Positions 35,902-43,914 of a DNA stretch of 64,000 bases are shown here, in pieces. Where the stretch lies: positions 1-64,000 of the forward strand of contig CAYFJO010000002.1 of NCBI GenBank assembly GCA_964343305.1, read 5' to 3'. Each line of letters opens with the position of its first letter. Position 1 is the first letter of the stretch. The notes under the pieces are model-generated. The model was not told the DNA's origin. It did not search any database and worked only from the letters and a program-made list of their open reading frames with translations. The stretch comes from CAYFJO01 sp964343305. GTDB lineage: Bacteria > Planctomycetota > Planctomycetia > Pirellulales > Pirellulaceae. The position numbers were made by a program, and so were the translations under genes.

Positions 35902-38900
35902 ATGCGGATCATGAATCGAACTGCGATTGCTGTCGTTAGCTTGCTTTTGTTAAGTCGCACATTGGTGGGCGAAGACGCTGTTGATTATCTCCGCGACATT
36001 AAACCTATTCTCTCGCAACACTGCTACACATGTCACGGTGGGCTGAAGCAGGAATCTGGATTGCGACTCGACACTGGTGCGTTCATTCTCAAGGGTGGCG
36101 ATAGCGGCGCGGCGATCGAACTCGGTCGTCCAACGGCTAGTTCCCTTGTCGAGCGGATGAAGACGACCGACGAGTCCGAACGAATGCCACCCGACGGCGA
36201 GCCTCTTTCCGCCGAAGAGATTGAACTAGTCAGTCTTTGGATCGAACAAGGTGCGAAGATTCCCAAAGATGAGAAGCCACAAGAAGATCCACGCAGACAT
36301 TGGTCTTATCAAGTGCCAATTTGTCCAACATTACCGCCGATCAAAAACGCAGATTGGGCGAGCAATGTAATCGACACTTTCATTGCGTCGAAGCACGAGA
36401 AACATGGCCTGACAGCGCGGCCGAGTGCCAGTAAATCGACAATATTGAGACGGGTCTATCTCGATTTGGTCGGCCTGCCGCCGACTCGTGACCAGTTGCA
36501 CGCTTTCCTTGCGGACGACTCGCCGGATGCTTTTGAACGAATTGTCGACCAGTTGCTCGCCAGTCCTCGATATGGCGAACGATGGGGCCGGCATTGGATG
36601 GACATCTGGCGGTACAGCGACTGGTACGGCCGTCGCGGCCAAAACGAAATCCGTTACAGCCAGTACCACATCTGGCGGTGGCGCGATTGGATCATCGAGT
36701 CGCTGAATGACGACAAAGGCTACGATCTAATGGTCGTCGAGATGCTGGCCGGCGATGAGGTTGCGCCGAACGATCCCGACGTGTTGCGTGCCACTGGTTT
36801 TCTCGGCCGCAATTGGTACAAGTTCGACCGCAACGTGTGGCTGTTCGAAACCGTCGAGCAAACCAGCATGGGGTTGATGGCTGTGACGATGCGATGCGCG
36901 CGGTGTCACGATCACAAGTACGATCCTATTTCGCAACAGGACTATTATCAACTCCGCGCGTTCTTCGAGCCGCATGCGTTTCGAATCGACCCGGTTGCGG
37001 GTCAACCGGATACGAAAAGAGACGGTTTGGCACGCGTCTACGATGCCAAGCCCGATGATCCGACCTATCTGTTTCGTCGGGGCGAAGATCGCAATGCGGA
37101 CAAAGACAACCCGCTTTCGCCGTCGGTTCCATCCGTGTTGGGAAATGAAATCGCGGACATTCAACCCGTGTCGCTGCCATTGGATTCTTATGCGGCGGTG
37201 GCCGAGTTGATTGCCGCAGAAGAAAAGGCGATCCACGATGCCGAGTCGGCGCTGGCCAAAGCAAAAGAAGCGGCGGAACAGGCGAAACAAGAATTGGCCA
37301 CGATCAAGAAAGTAGGACGGATTGGCAATCCGTCCAACGGCCAGTTCCTAACCGACGATTTTGCCAAGTCGCGCCCTGACGTTTGGAAGACGGTCCGCGG
37401 CCATTGGGAGTACCGCGACGGCAGTTTGTTTCAGACGCGGGTGGACAGTTTCGCAACTTTGGTTTCGCTCAAAGACCATCCTCGCGACTTCAAAGCCCGC
37501 GTGCGTTACAAGTCGAACAAGGAAGGCCGGTATCGTTCCGTCGGAGTTTTCTTTGACACGATTGGTGAGCAATCCGCCCAGGCGGTTTACACGAGTGCCA
37601 ACGAAACACGTCCGTCGGTACAGGCATTTCATCGCCAAGAGGGCCGCGAAGTCTATCCGCCGAAGGCCATCATCCCATGCGAAGTCCAAGTTGGCCAAAC
37701 GGTCACGCTCGAAATCGAAGTTCGCCAGTCGCAGCTCAAGATCTCGGTCGATGGCCAATTGAAACTGGATTATCAAATGCCGCTGCCTCGGCAAGTCGGC
37801 AAGTTCGCGCTATGGAGTCACAACGGAACCACCGAGTTTCTGGATGTCGAAATGGAGTCGCTTGGGACGAGTGTCGAAGATGCCGCACGCGCGGTTGAAC
37901 TGGCCAACGCGAACATTTCCAACTTCGAGAAACAACTTGAGGACGCGGTCGCAAAACTACGGTCGCTTCTAGCGAGAATCGCTGCTCAGCGTGCGGGCAA
38001 GTTAGGCGAAGGCGACGATCCAATTCCCGCCAAATATCCGAAGACGTCGACCGGGCGGCGTTTGGCACTCGCACGCTGGATCACAAATTCGCAAAATCCA
38101 CGTACGAGCCGTGTGGCTGTCAATCACATTTGGCTGCGTCATTTCGGCCAGGCAATCGTGCCCTCAGTCGACAACTTTGGCTTGGCCGGTAAACCGCCGA
38201 CCCATCCCGAGTTGCTCGATTGGTTGGCAAGCGAATTCGCTGTGGACGATCTTTGGAGCATGAAGCAACTGCATCGATCGATTGTCACCTCGCACGTTTA
38301 CCGCATGAAATCTTCGCCGGGACTGGCGAGCGACAACTTGGCGAAGGACCCGGAAAACAAGTATTTGTGGCGCGGGAATTCACGACGGATGGAAGCGGAA
38401 GTCGTGCGCGACAGTCTGCTGGCATCGGCTGGGCACATCGATTCGACGATGGGTGGTGCCGAATTGGATGAGAAGCTTGGCCTGACCTCGAGGCGGCGAA
38501 GTTTGTACTTCCGCGTCACGCCGGACAACAAGATGGAGATGCTCGAACTGTTCGACCTGGCGAATCCGATTCAATGCTACGAGCGGCAGACGAGCGTCGT
38601 GCCGCAACAGGCACTGGCCATGACGAACAGCAGTCTGGCGATCAACCAGGCGCGAAGTTTGGCGGGCCAGTTGTCCAACGAATTCGGCGATTCGGACGAA
38701 TTGTTTGTTCGCGCGGCGTTTCAGCAATTGCTCAGTCGACAGCCTACGCCGAGTGAAACGTCGGCATGCCTGCTGTTTCTCGAGCGGCATCGAACCTTGC
38801 TGGCCGACTCAAAGAATATGACAGCATTTCCAACGGGTGGATCCAAGACCGTGCCGCCGTCATCAGACCCCGGTCAACGAGTGCGGGAAAACCTGATTCA

Positions 38901-38940
38901 TATCTTGTTTAATCACAATGATTTCGTGACGATAAGATAA
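35902..38940 (+). CDS. PSD1 protein with embedded LamG/DUF1080-like domain
   Basis: 1012 residues from the ATG at 35902, ahead of a signal peptide (residues 7-23). CYTCH is at 41-45 and CARCHDHKYDP at 332-342. After DUF1549 comes a charged coiled coil (EKAIHDAESALAKAKEAAEQ), then an inserted jelly-roll-like domain at about 480-665 (LTDDFAKSRPDVWKTV, GHWEYRDGSLFQ, GKFALWSHNGTTEFLDVEME). A second coiled coil and DUF1553 follow (VAVNHIWLRHFGQAIVPSVDNFG). A 24-base palindrome at 37312-37335 encodes VGRIGNPS in frame exactly at the first domain boundary (residues 471-478). It is followed by a DUF1501 gene, the usual partner. The embedded fold suggests carbohydrate binding. Confidence 0.9.
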   Translation: MRIMNRTAIAVVSLLLLSRTLVGEDAVDYLRDIKPILSQHCYTCHGGLKQESGLRLDTGAFILKGGDSGAAIELGRPTASSLVERMKTTDESERMPPDGEPLSAEEIELVSLWIEQGAKIPKDEKPQEDPRRHWSYQVPICPTLPPIKNADWASNVIDTFIASKHEKHGLTARPSASKSTILRRVYLDLVGLPPTRDQLHAFLADDSPDAFERIVDQLLASPRYGERWGRHWMDIWRYSDWYGRRGQNEIRYSQYHIWRWRDWIIESLNDDKGYDLMVVEMLAGDEVAPNDPDVLRATGFLGRNWYKFDRNVWLFETVEQTSMGLMAVTMRCARCHDHKYDPISQQDYYQLRAFFEPHAFRIDPVAGQPDTKRDGLARVYDAKPDDPTYLFRRGEDRNADKDNPLSPSVPSVLGNEIADIQPVSLPLDSYAAVAELIAAEEKAIHDAESALAKAKEAAEQAKQELATIKKVGRIGNPSNGQFLTDDFAKSRPDVWKTVRGHWEYRDGSLFQTRVDSFATLVSLKDHPRDFKARVRYKSNKEGRYRSVGVFFDTIGEQSAQAVYTSANETRPSVQAFHRQEGREVYPPKAIIPCEVQVGQTVTLEIEVRQSQLKISVDGQLKLDYQMPLPRQVGKFALWSHNGTTEFLDVEMESLGTSVEDAARAVELANANISNFEKQLEDAVAKLRSLLARIAAQRAGKLGEGDDPIPAKYPKTSTGRRLALARWITNSQNPRTSRVAVNHIWLRHFGQAIVPSVDNFGLAGKPPTHPELLDWLASEFAVDDLWSMKQLHRSIVTSHVYRMKSSPGLASDNLAKDPENKYLWRGNSRRMEAEVVRDSLLASAGHIDSTMGGAELDEKLGLTSRRRSLYFRVTPDNKMEMLELFDLANPIQCYERQTSVVPQQALAMTNSSLAINQARSLAGQLSNEFGDSDELFVRAAFQQLLSRQPTPSETSACLLFLERHRTLLADSKNMTAFPTGGSKTVPPSSDPGQRVRENLIHILFNHNDFVTIR
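37312..37335 (+). repeat. family A half-element inside the PSD1 gene
   Basis: GTA, arms GGACGGATT and AATCCGTCC with the loop GGC, eight codons in frame, giving VGRIGNPS. It starts on a codon boundary and preserves the frame. It lies between a coiled coil and the jelly-roll domain, where an extra loop is tolerated. Confidence 0.93.
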
Positions 38941-38941
38941 T

Positions 38942-38996
38942 TGTAGCCGGGTTCGTGAGAATTCGGCGTGTCTGACGTCTGACGACTTCAGCTACG
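38942..38996. repeat. degenerate family B element
   Basis: The ends TGTAGC and GCTAC(G) flank an imperfect interior (GGTTCGTGAGAATTC and GACGTCTGACG). It begins one base after the TAA of the PSD1 gene and ends 12 bp before the DUF1501 start, so it occupies the intercistronic gap. Confidence 0.5.
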
Positions 38997-39007
38997 TAAG
39001 GTGCATC

Positions 39008-40459
39008 ATGAATCGACGAACATTTCTTACAGACGCTGGGATGGGGTTCACGGGCCTGGCCCTGGGCGCGATGTTGCATGACGATGGTGTCGCGCGAGGA
39101 AACGAATCTGGGCTTTGGTCGCCACCTGATGGTTTGCCGCACTTCACACCAAAAGCCAAGAACGTCATCTGGCTGTTCATGCTGGGCGGCACCAGCCACG
39201 TGGAGAGTTTTGATCCAAAACCCGCGCTGAACAAATACGCCGGCCTGACGCTTGCCGAATCGCCGTTCGAAGACGCTGTGCTCAAGTCGCCTTTCTATCG
39301 AAAAAACGTGCGCGATTTTGCCGGCAAACCACGGTCGCTGATGCCAAAACTTTACCCGCTGCAAGTGGGTTACAAACGGCGCGGCGAAAGTGGCATCGAA
39401 GTCAGCGACTGGTGGCCGCATTTGTCCGAGTGCATCGACGACATGGCGGTCGTCCGATCGATGTGGACGACGGACAACGATCACGCGGCGCAACTTCAGT
39501 TTCACACGGGACGGCACATCTTTGACGGCTTTCATCCCACCGTCGGTTCATGGGTGCACTATGGCCTGGGATCATTGAGCGACGACTTGCCACAGTTCGT
39601 CGTTCTCGGCAACCCGCCGGGCGACTGTTGTGGCGGAGTTGGGACGCACGGCGCCAGTTACCTTGGCCCGGAACACGCCGGCGTTCGCGTGCGTGTCGAT
39701 CCGAACAACCCACTGCCGTTCGGAACGCCAGGTTCGGACGTCTTTCAGGAAGAGCGTCGCGACCAACTTGAGTTGTTGAAGGAGTTGAACGGACTCGCGG
39801 GCGCGGAGTATCCGAACGACAAAACAATGCAAGCCCGGATCAAGTCCTACGAGTTGGCGTTCCGCATGCAGATGTCCGTGCCCAAGGTGATGCAATTTTC
39901 GGGCGAAACAAAACGGATGCTTGACAGCTATGGCATTGACAAGTCGAACACCAAGTCGTTTGGCCAAATGTGCTTAACGGCGCGGCGATTGGTCGAACGT
40001 GGTGTGCGTTTTGTGCAACTCTACCACGGCGGCGGTGGCGGAGGGTCCTGGGATGCGCACAGCAAGTTGAAGTCCAATCACAGTAGCATGACGGGCCAGG
40101 TCGACCAGCCGATCGCGGGTTTGCTGAAAGATCTAAAACAACGCGGTTTGCTCGAAGAAACGATTGTTGTGTGGGCCACCGAATTTGGTCGCACGCCCGG
40201 CGCGGAAAGATCCGACGGCCGCGACCATCATCCGTACGGGTTTACGGTTTGGATGGCCGGCGGCGGAATCAAAGGCGGCATCGCGCACGGAGCGACCGAC
40301 GAGATCGGTTTTCACGCCGCGGAAGATCGGCATTACGTGACGGACATTCATGCCACGATTCTGCATCAACTGGGCCTCGACCCGCGGCGATTAGAAGTCC
40401 CCGGACACAAGCGTCTCGACACAGATTTCGGCAAACCGATTCGAGAGATTATTGCGTAG
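39008..40459 (+). CDS. DUF1501 protein (sulfatase-like), RR signal
   Basis: 483 residues. The N-terminus MNRRTFLTDAGMGFTGLALGAM has twin arginines plus a hydrophobic stretch, a Tat-type signal. The body is the DUF1501 family, related to sulfatases and alkaline phosphatases: HVESFDPKPALNKY, FHTGRHIFDGFHPTVGSW, NHSSMTGQVDQPI, ATEFGRTPG, GRDHHPYGFTVWMAGGGIKGG. This pattern accompanies PSD1 proteins. A function in sugar-ester or polysaccharide chemistry is proposed but untested. Its TAG stop (40457-40459) lies in the first five bases of palindrome C. It is likely co-transcribed with the PSD1 gene upstream. Confidence 0.92.
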   Translation: MNRRTFLTDAGMGFTGLALGAMLHDDGVARGNESGLWSPPDGLPHFTPKAKNVIWLFMLGGTSHVESFDPKPALNKYAGLTLAESPFEDAVLKSPFYRKNVRDFAGKPRSLMPKLYPLQVGYKRRGESGIEVSDWWPHLSECIDDMAVVRSMWTTDNDHAAQLQFHTGRHIFDGFHPTVGSWVHYGLGSLSDDLPQFVVLGNPPGDCCGGVGTHGASYLGPEHAGVRVRVDPNNPLPFGTPGSDVFQEERRDQLELLKELNGLAGAEYPNDKTMQARIKSYELAFRMQMSVPKVMQFSGETKRMLDSYGIDKSNTKSFGQMCLTARRLVERGVRFVQLYHGGGGGGSWDAHSKLKSNHSSMTGQVDQPIAGLLKDLKQRGLLEETIVVWATEFGRTPGAERSDGRDHHPYGFTVWMAGGGIKGGIAHGATDEIGFHAAEDRHYVTDIHATILHQLGLDPRRLEVPGHKRLDTDFGKPIREIIA

Positions 40460-40515
40460 CACAAGCTGCCAGCTTGTCGACTCGAGTATTCTAACAGGCT
40501 GGCGGCCTGTGCTAC
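40456..40515. repeat. family C palindrome shared by two stop codons
   Basis: A 60-bp element with ends GTAGC and GCTAC and hairpins ACAAGCT/AGCTTGT (40461-40477) and ACAGGC/GCCTGT (40494-40510). TAG at 40457-40459 stops the DUF1501 gene. On the other strand TAG at 40514-40512 stops the response-regulator gene. It can also serve as a bidirectional terminator. Confidence 0.92.
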
Positions 40516-40952
40516 GATTTGTCCGGTGGGAATTGCACTGCGATCGAAAATGGCTCGATCATTTGGATTACGTTGACAAAATCCGTGCCAGTGTCGCGTT
40601 TCAGAAGGTATCCGGCGATGTGCTGGTCGTAGGCTTCGCAGATGTCCTTGTCATTGTCCGACGTGGTGAGCACGATGACGATGCTGCGCGTCAATTCCGG
40701 ATCTTTGCGCAATTGCGCCAGGAATTCCAAGCCGGTCATGCGCGGCAACTGCAGATCCAGCAATATGATGTACGGTCGCGGGATCGGATCCTGGCCATTT
40801 TCTCCGCGCAGCACTTCCAAAGCTTCGATACCGTCATGGGCGACATACATGGGATTGGTAAACTTGCGTTGCTTGAACGCACGTTGAATCGCGCGAACAT
40901 CGACGTCGTCATCTTCGACCAACAGGATATTGAGCTCACGTTGGTTTGCCAC
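40512..40952 (-). CDS. Rcp1-like single-domain response regulator
   Basis: 146 residues from the GTG at 40952. Acidic pocket DDD is at 14-16, the phospho-acceptor is Asp66 (LLDLQLP), then LTTS and Lys in AGYLLK. The form is the CheY-like family of cyanobacterial Rcp1, which acts with phytochrome-type kinases. There is no output domain, so it works by protein contact. The start overlaps the kinase gene end by 17 bp, giving translational coupling. A longer reading to ATG 41042 overlaps the kinase and lacks domain support. Its stop is in palindrome C. Confidence 0.87.
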   Translation of the reverse strand: MANQRELNILLVEDDDVDVRAIQRAFKQRKFTNPMYVAHDGIEALEVLRGENGQDPIPRPYIILLDLQLPRMTGLEFLAQLRKDPELTRSIVIVLTTSDNDKDICEAYDQHIAGYLLKRDTGTDFVNVIQMIEPFSIAVQFPPDKS

Positions 40953-42078
40953 TTGGCAGCTCCCGTTGCAAAGTGAATCGAAATGTCGCGCCTCGGCCCT
41001 CGCCGGACTCAAGCTGAATCGATCCGCCATAGGATTCCACAATCTTTTTGACCAGCGTCAGCCCCATGCCACTGCCTTCCACTTCGTCGCGTCGCTGGAG
41101 CATTTGAAACATCTGGAACACCTTTTGGTGGAACTGGGGCGCGATTCCCGGACCATCGTCCGACACGCTGAATTCGGCGAGCCGGTCATTCACGCAAGCG
41201 GACAGAGTCACGCAGCCGTTGCGTTGATGGTGATGTTTGATGGCATTTTCAATTAAGTTTTGAAAAACACTCCGGATCGCGGCGCGCGGGGCGAAAACGG
41301 TCGGCAAAGCGGGTTCCACTTGGATTTGAAACTCAGGCGGACGATCGATCAACTCCACGATCTCGGCGACTTCTTCGGCGACGTCCACATGCTCGGACGC
41401 GCCATCTCGACGGCCCACGCGCGAGTATTGCAACAAGTCTTCCAGCAGCTTGTCCATGCGTTTGACGCGCTGCTGCATGAGTTCTAGATCGTCACGCGTC
41501 TCCTGAGCAACAATGTCACCGATGTCTTCGGCAATCCACTTTGCCAGGTTATCGATCGCACGTAGCGGCGAGCGCAGATCGTGCGACGCCACATAGGCAA
41601 AACTGTCCAGATCAATGTTCCTCTGGCGAAGCACCTCATTCATGTTTTGCAATTGTTCGGCTTGCCGTTTGATCTCGGTGATGTCGCGGGACAGGCCAAA
41701 TGTGCCGAGAATCTCACCCGACACACTGCGCAAAGGCATTTTGGTCGTCAGCACCCAATGCGTTTGACCGTCTTGCCAAACCTCGCACTCTTCCTTGTTC
41801 ACCAATGGCTGGCCCGTTTCCATGATTTGGACTTCGTCGCGCCGATATTCGTTGGCTTCCTCCGCCGAAAAGAAATCCGCGTCGGTCTTTCCCAGCAATT
41901 CCGATTCCTCTTTGACGCCGAAGATTTTCACCGTGCCTTGATTGACACGCGTGAAACGGGACTCGCGGTCTTTGAAGTAGATCGCGTCCGGCATCATTTC
42001 GACCAACATCTTCAGGTCACCTTCCGCACGCTGTCGCCGGTCGGTCTCTCGCTCCAATTCTTCCGTGTGTTCTGTCAT
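40936..42078 (-). CDS. PAS sensor histidine kinase, Cph1-like
   Basis: 380 residues. A short coiled coil leads into a PAS domain (about 25-140: MMPDAIYFKDRESRFTRVN ... GTFGLSRDITEIKRQ), a HisKA domain with SHDLRSPLR (His166) and an HATPase_c domain with NLIENAIKHHH, SDDGPGI and GSGMGLTLVKKI. No transmembrane segment is present, so it is a soluble kinase. The PAS cofactor cannot be read. It lies between a response-regulator/phosphatase upstream (stop one base before its ATG) and an Rcp1-like regulator downstream, so the three genes form one pathway. Confidence 0.92.
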   Translation of the reverse strand: MTEHTEELERETDRRQRAEGDLKMLVEMMPDAIYFKDRESRFTRVNQGTVKIFGVKEESELLGKTDADFFSAEEANEYRRDEVQIMETGQPLVNKEECEVWQDGQTHWVLTTKMPLRSVSGEILGTFGLSRDITEIKRQAEQLQNMNEVLRQRNIDLDSFAYVASHDLRSPLRAIDNLAKWIAEDIGDIVAQETRDDLELMQQRVKRMDKLLEDLLQYSRVGRRDGASEHVDVAEEVAEIVELIDRPPEFQIQVEPALPTVFAPRAAIRSVFQNLIENAIKHHHQRNGCVTLSACVNDRLAEFSVSDDGPGIAPQFHQKVFQMFQMLQRRDEVEGSGMGLTLVKKIVESYGGSIQLESGEGRGATFRFTLQRELPSGKPT

Positions 42079-42079
42079 G

Positions 42080-43222
42080 TCACCCTCGTTTCACGACCAC
42101 CACCGTCATGTCGTCATGTTGCGCCTCGCCGGAAGTGAACTTGGCAACGGCCGTGTACAACTCTTCAATAATCGTCTTAGCGTTCTCATGACGATGTTCT
42201 CGGACAACGGCCAGCATTCGCTCGCTGCCGAACGGTTCACGCGCGACTCCTGCTTCGGTAATACCATCAGTATACATTAGCAAAATCTCACCCGGTGCCA
42301 TCGAGAATTCTCCCGGTTCCATCCGAGCGAAATCATTTCCGCCCATGACCGGCGGAAAGTGAGCCCTTAACAGCGATCGCACTTGGCCATGGCGGTCCAG
42401 CAAATACCCCGGTTGGCCGGCGCTGATATACACACCTTGGGCCGTTTGCGGATCAAGCCGGACGAGCATCAACGTGGCAAACATCTGTTTGGGCAGGTCC
42501 GGACCCATGATATGATTCGTTCGCGAGATCACGTAATACATGTCGTTGTAATCCGCAGCCAACGTTCGCAAAGTCGAACGCAGGGCGGTCATGACCAAAG
42601 CCGGGCCCAATCCATGACCACTGGCGTCGCCAATGGCAATGGCCTGTGCCGCGTCGGCCATTGGAAAGTAGTCGTAATAATCGCCGCCAGTTTGCTCGGC
42701 GGGGTCGCAACGACCCGCGATCTCCCACCCGGCTAGTTGCGGTGCGGACTTGGGAAACAGAGCTTGTTGAACATCTCGTGCGGCGGCAAACTTCCGATCG
42801 GCTTCGTCCAACCTTCGCTCACTGTGCTGGAGGCGCACACGTTCCATCGCAAAGCGAAGTGTGCGGACAAGTGAATTCGAGTCGACTCGCTCCTTCAACA
42901 AATAATCTTGGGCACCTTCGCGCAGCGACTCGGTTGCCAGTCGTTCATCCGCCAAATTCGTTAACACAACAATGGCGATATCAGGATTGGCTTCATGCAC
43001 AGCCCGCACCGCCGATGTGCCTCCTTCGCTATCCGGCAGACCCAAATCCAACAGGACCGCTTGAAACGACTCGTGTTTCAGCCGCTCGACACCGTCGCGC
43101 AGACGATAAACAAAAGTGGGCGCGAATGACTGATGATCGGCAGTTATTAACAAACGCTGGATCAGCCGAATGTCGACGTCGTCGTCTTCTATCACCAAGA
43201 CTTTCTCCGCCGTATCATTCAT
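42080..43222 (-). CDS. response regulator with PP2C (SpoIIE/RsbU-like) phosphatase
   Basis: 380 residues. The receiver domain is at 1-125 (EDDD at 12-15, phospho-acceptor Asp59 in LLDLGLP, LTN and LLK). A linker coiled coil follows (QHSERRLDEADRKFAAARDVQQALFP). The SpoIIE/PP2C-type phosphatase runs from about 150 to 378, with the metal-binding motifs GGDYYDYF, GDASGHGL, MYTDGITEA and HDDMTVVVV. Such proteins dephosphorylate anti-anti-sigma factors under control of a kinase. No STAS or anti-sigma partner is visible here. It is the first gene of the signalling operon, and its TGA is one base from the kinase ATG. Confidence 0.92.
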   Translation of the reverse strand: MNDTAEKVLVIEDDDVDIRLIQRLLITADHQSFAPTFVYRLRDGVERLKHESFQAVLLDLGLPDSEGGTSAVRAVHEANPDIAIVVLTNLADERLATESLREGAQDYLLKERVDSNSLVRTLRFAMERVRLQHSERRLDEADRKFAAARDVQQALFPKSAPQLAGWEIAGRCDPAEQTGGDYYDYFPMADAAQAIAIGDASGHGLGPALVMTALRSTLRTLAADYNDMYYVISRTNHIMGPDLPKQMFATLMLVRLDPQTAQGVYISAGQPGYLLDRHGQVRSLLRAHFPPVMGGNDFARMEPGEFSMAPGEILLMYTDGITEAGVAREPFGSERMLAVVREHRHENAKTIIEELYTAVAKFTSGEAQHDDMTVVVVKRG

Positions 43223-43412
43223 TCAAATCGCCTAACTGGAGTCATCGATGATCGCGGGCACTTATTCATGCTTGGATTCGCTTGCGAAAAACACCGCAAA
43301 GAAATCTGTCGTGTCAACACCGCGCTTGAATGATGAAGAAGATAGTCTATTGGGGGAATGCCGCCCGATCAATTGGTGGGATGAGTGCAGAGCGCTACGG
43401 TTACCCGCAATC

Positions 43413-43590
43413 CTACCGCGGCAATCGACGAGTGCCGATGTGAAGCCAACCATTCATCCAATGATCTTGACGAGAAAACCCTTCGTGAATTTCGAGCACG
43501 TGACTCAATTCGTGCAACACGACGGTGAGTAGATCCATCTGCCCCTCGGCCGCGCTGTCGGTCGCTGCGACCAATCCGTGATCGCTGACT
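43413..43590 (-). pseudogene. remnant of the C-terminal domain of a large surface protein
   Basis: The reading frame ending at TAG 43413 gives DLLTVVLHELSHVLEIHEGF, then WMNGWLHIGTRRLP. Planctomycete giant secreted proteins often end in this way, with a zinc-protease-like HExxH followed by a GTRRLP tail. Here it extends only about 60 residues. Upstream is palindrome B2 (43619-43680), and no start, signal or repeat domain follows in frame. I regard it as a degraded or insertion-truncated gene. The 190-bp flank to 43223 and the region to 43914 hold no other gene that I can support. Confidence 0.55.
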
Positions 43591-43618
43591 CCAGAGATCC
43601 TGACATGGCAATGTCCGA

Positions 43619-43680
43619 TGTAGCTGGGTTCGCCAGAACGCGGATGGTCGAAAGTCCGCGTTCTGGCGAACGCAGCTACA
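43619..43680. repeat. family B element (copy 2)
   Basis: Ends TGTAGC and GCTACA. Perfect 16-base arms TTCGCCAGAACGCGGA (43629-43644) and its complement (43655-43670) enclose a 10-base loop. The last 27 bases equal those of copy 1 at 21782-21808. Confidence 0.92.
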
Positions 43681-43914
43681 GGAAAGTGCCAAAAGTTCGG
43701 ACACAATTAGACGCAGCCCAATGTCTGAAATCGCGTTATTTTCCGAGGAAAAGCCAGCCATGTCAGGATATCTGGACTCGATCGCATTCTTCGTTTTCAA
43801 AAGGCGTCGAGTCGACTGTTCCCTGTATACCCCCATACTTTTCTCGCCTAGTCGAACATGTGATGATACAGGCTTTCATCGCGTTACGTTCCCTCTTATG
43901 CGATCCAAATCGAC

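Noticed and set aside
43369..43836. A 155-codon minus-strand ORF over the surface-protein remnant
   Set aside because: It is in a different frame from the HELSH...GTRRLP signature and consists mostly of repeat-derived and basic residues.
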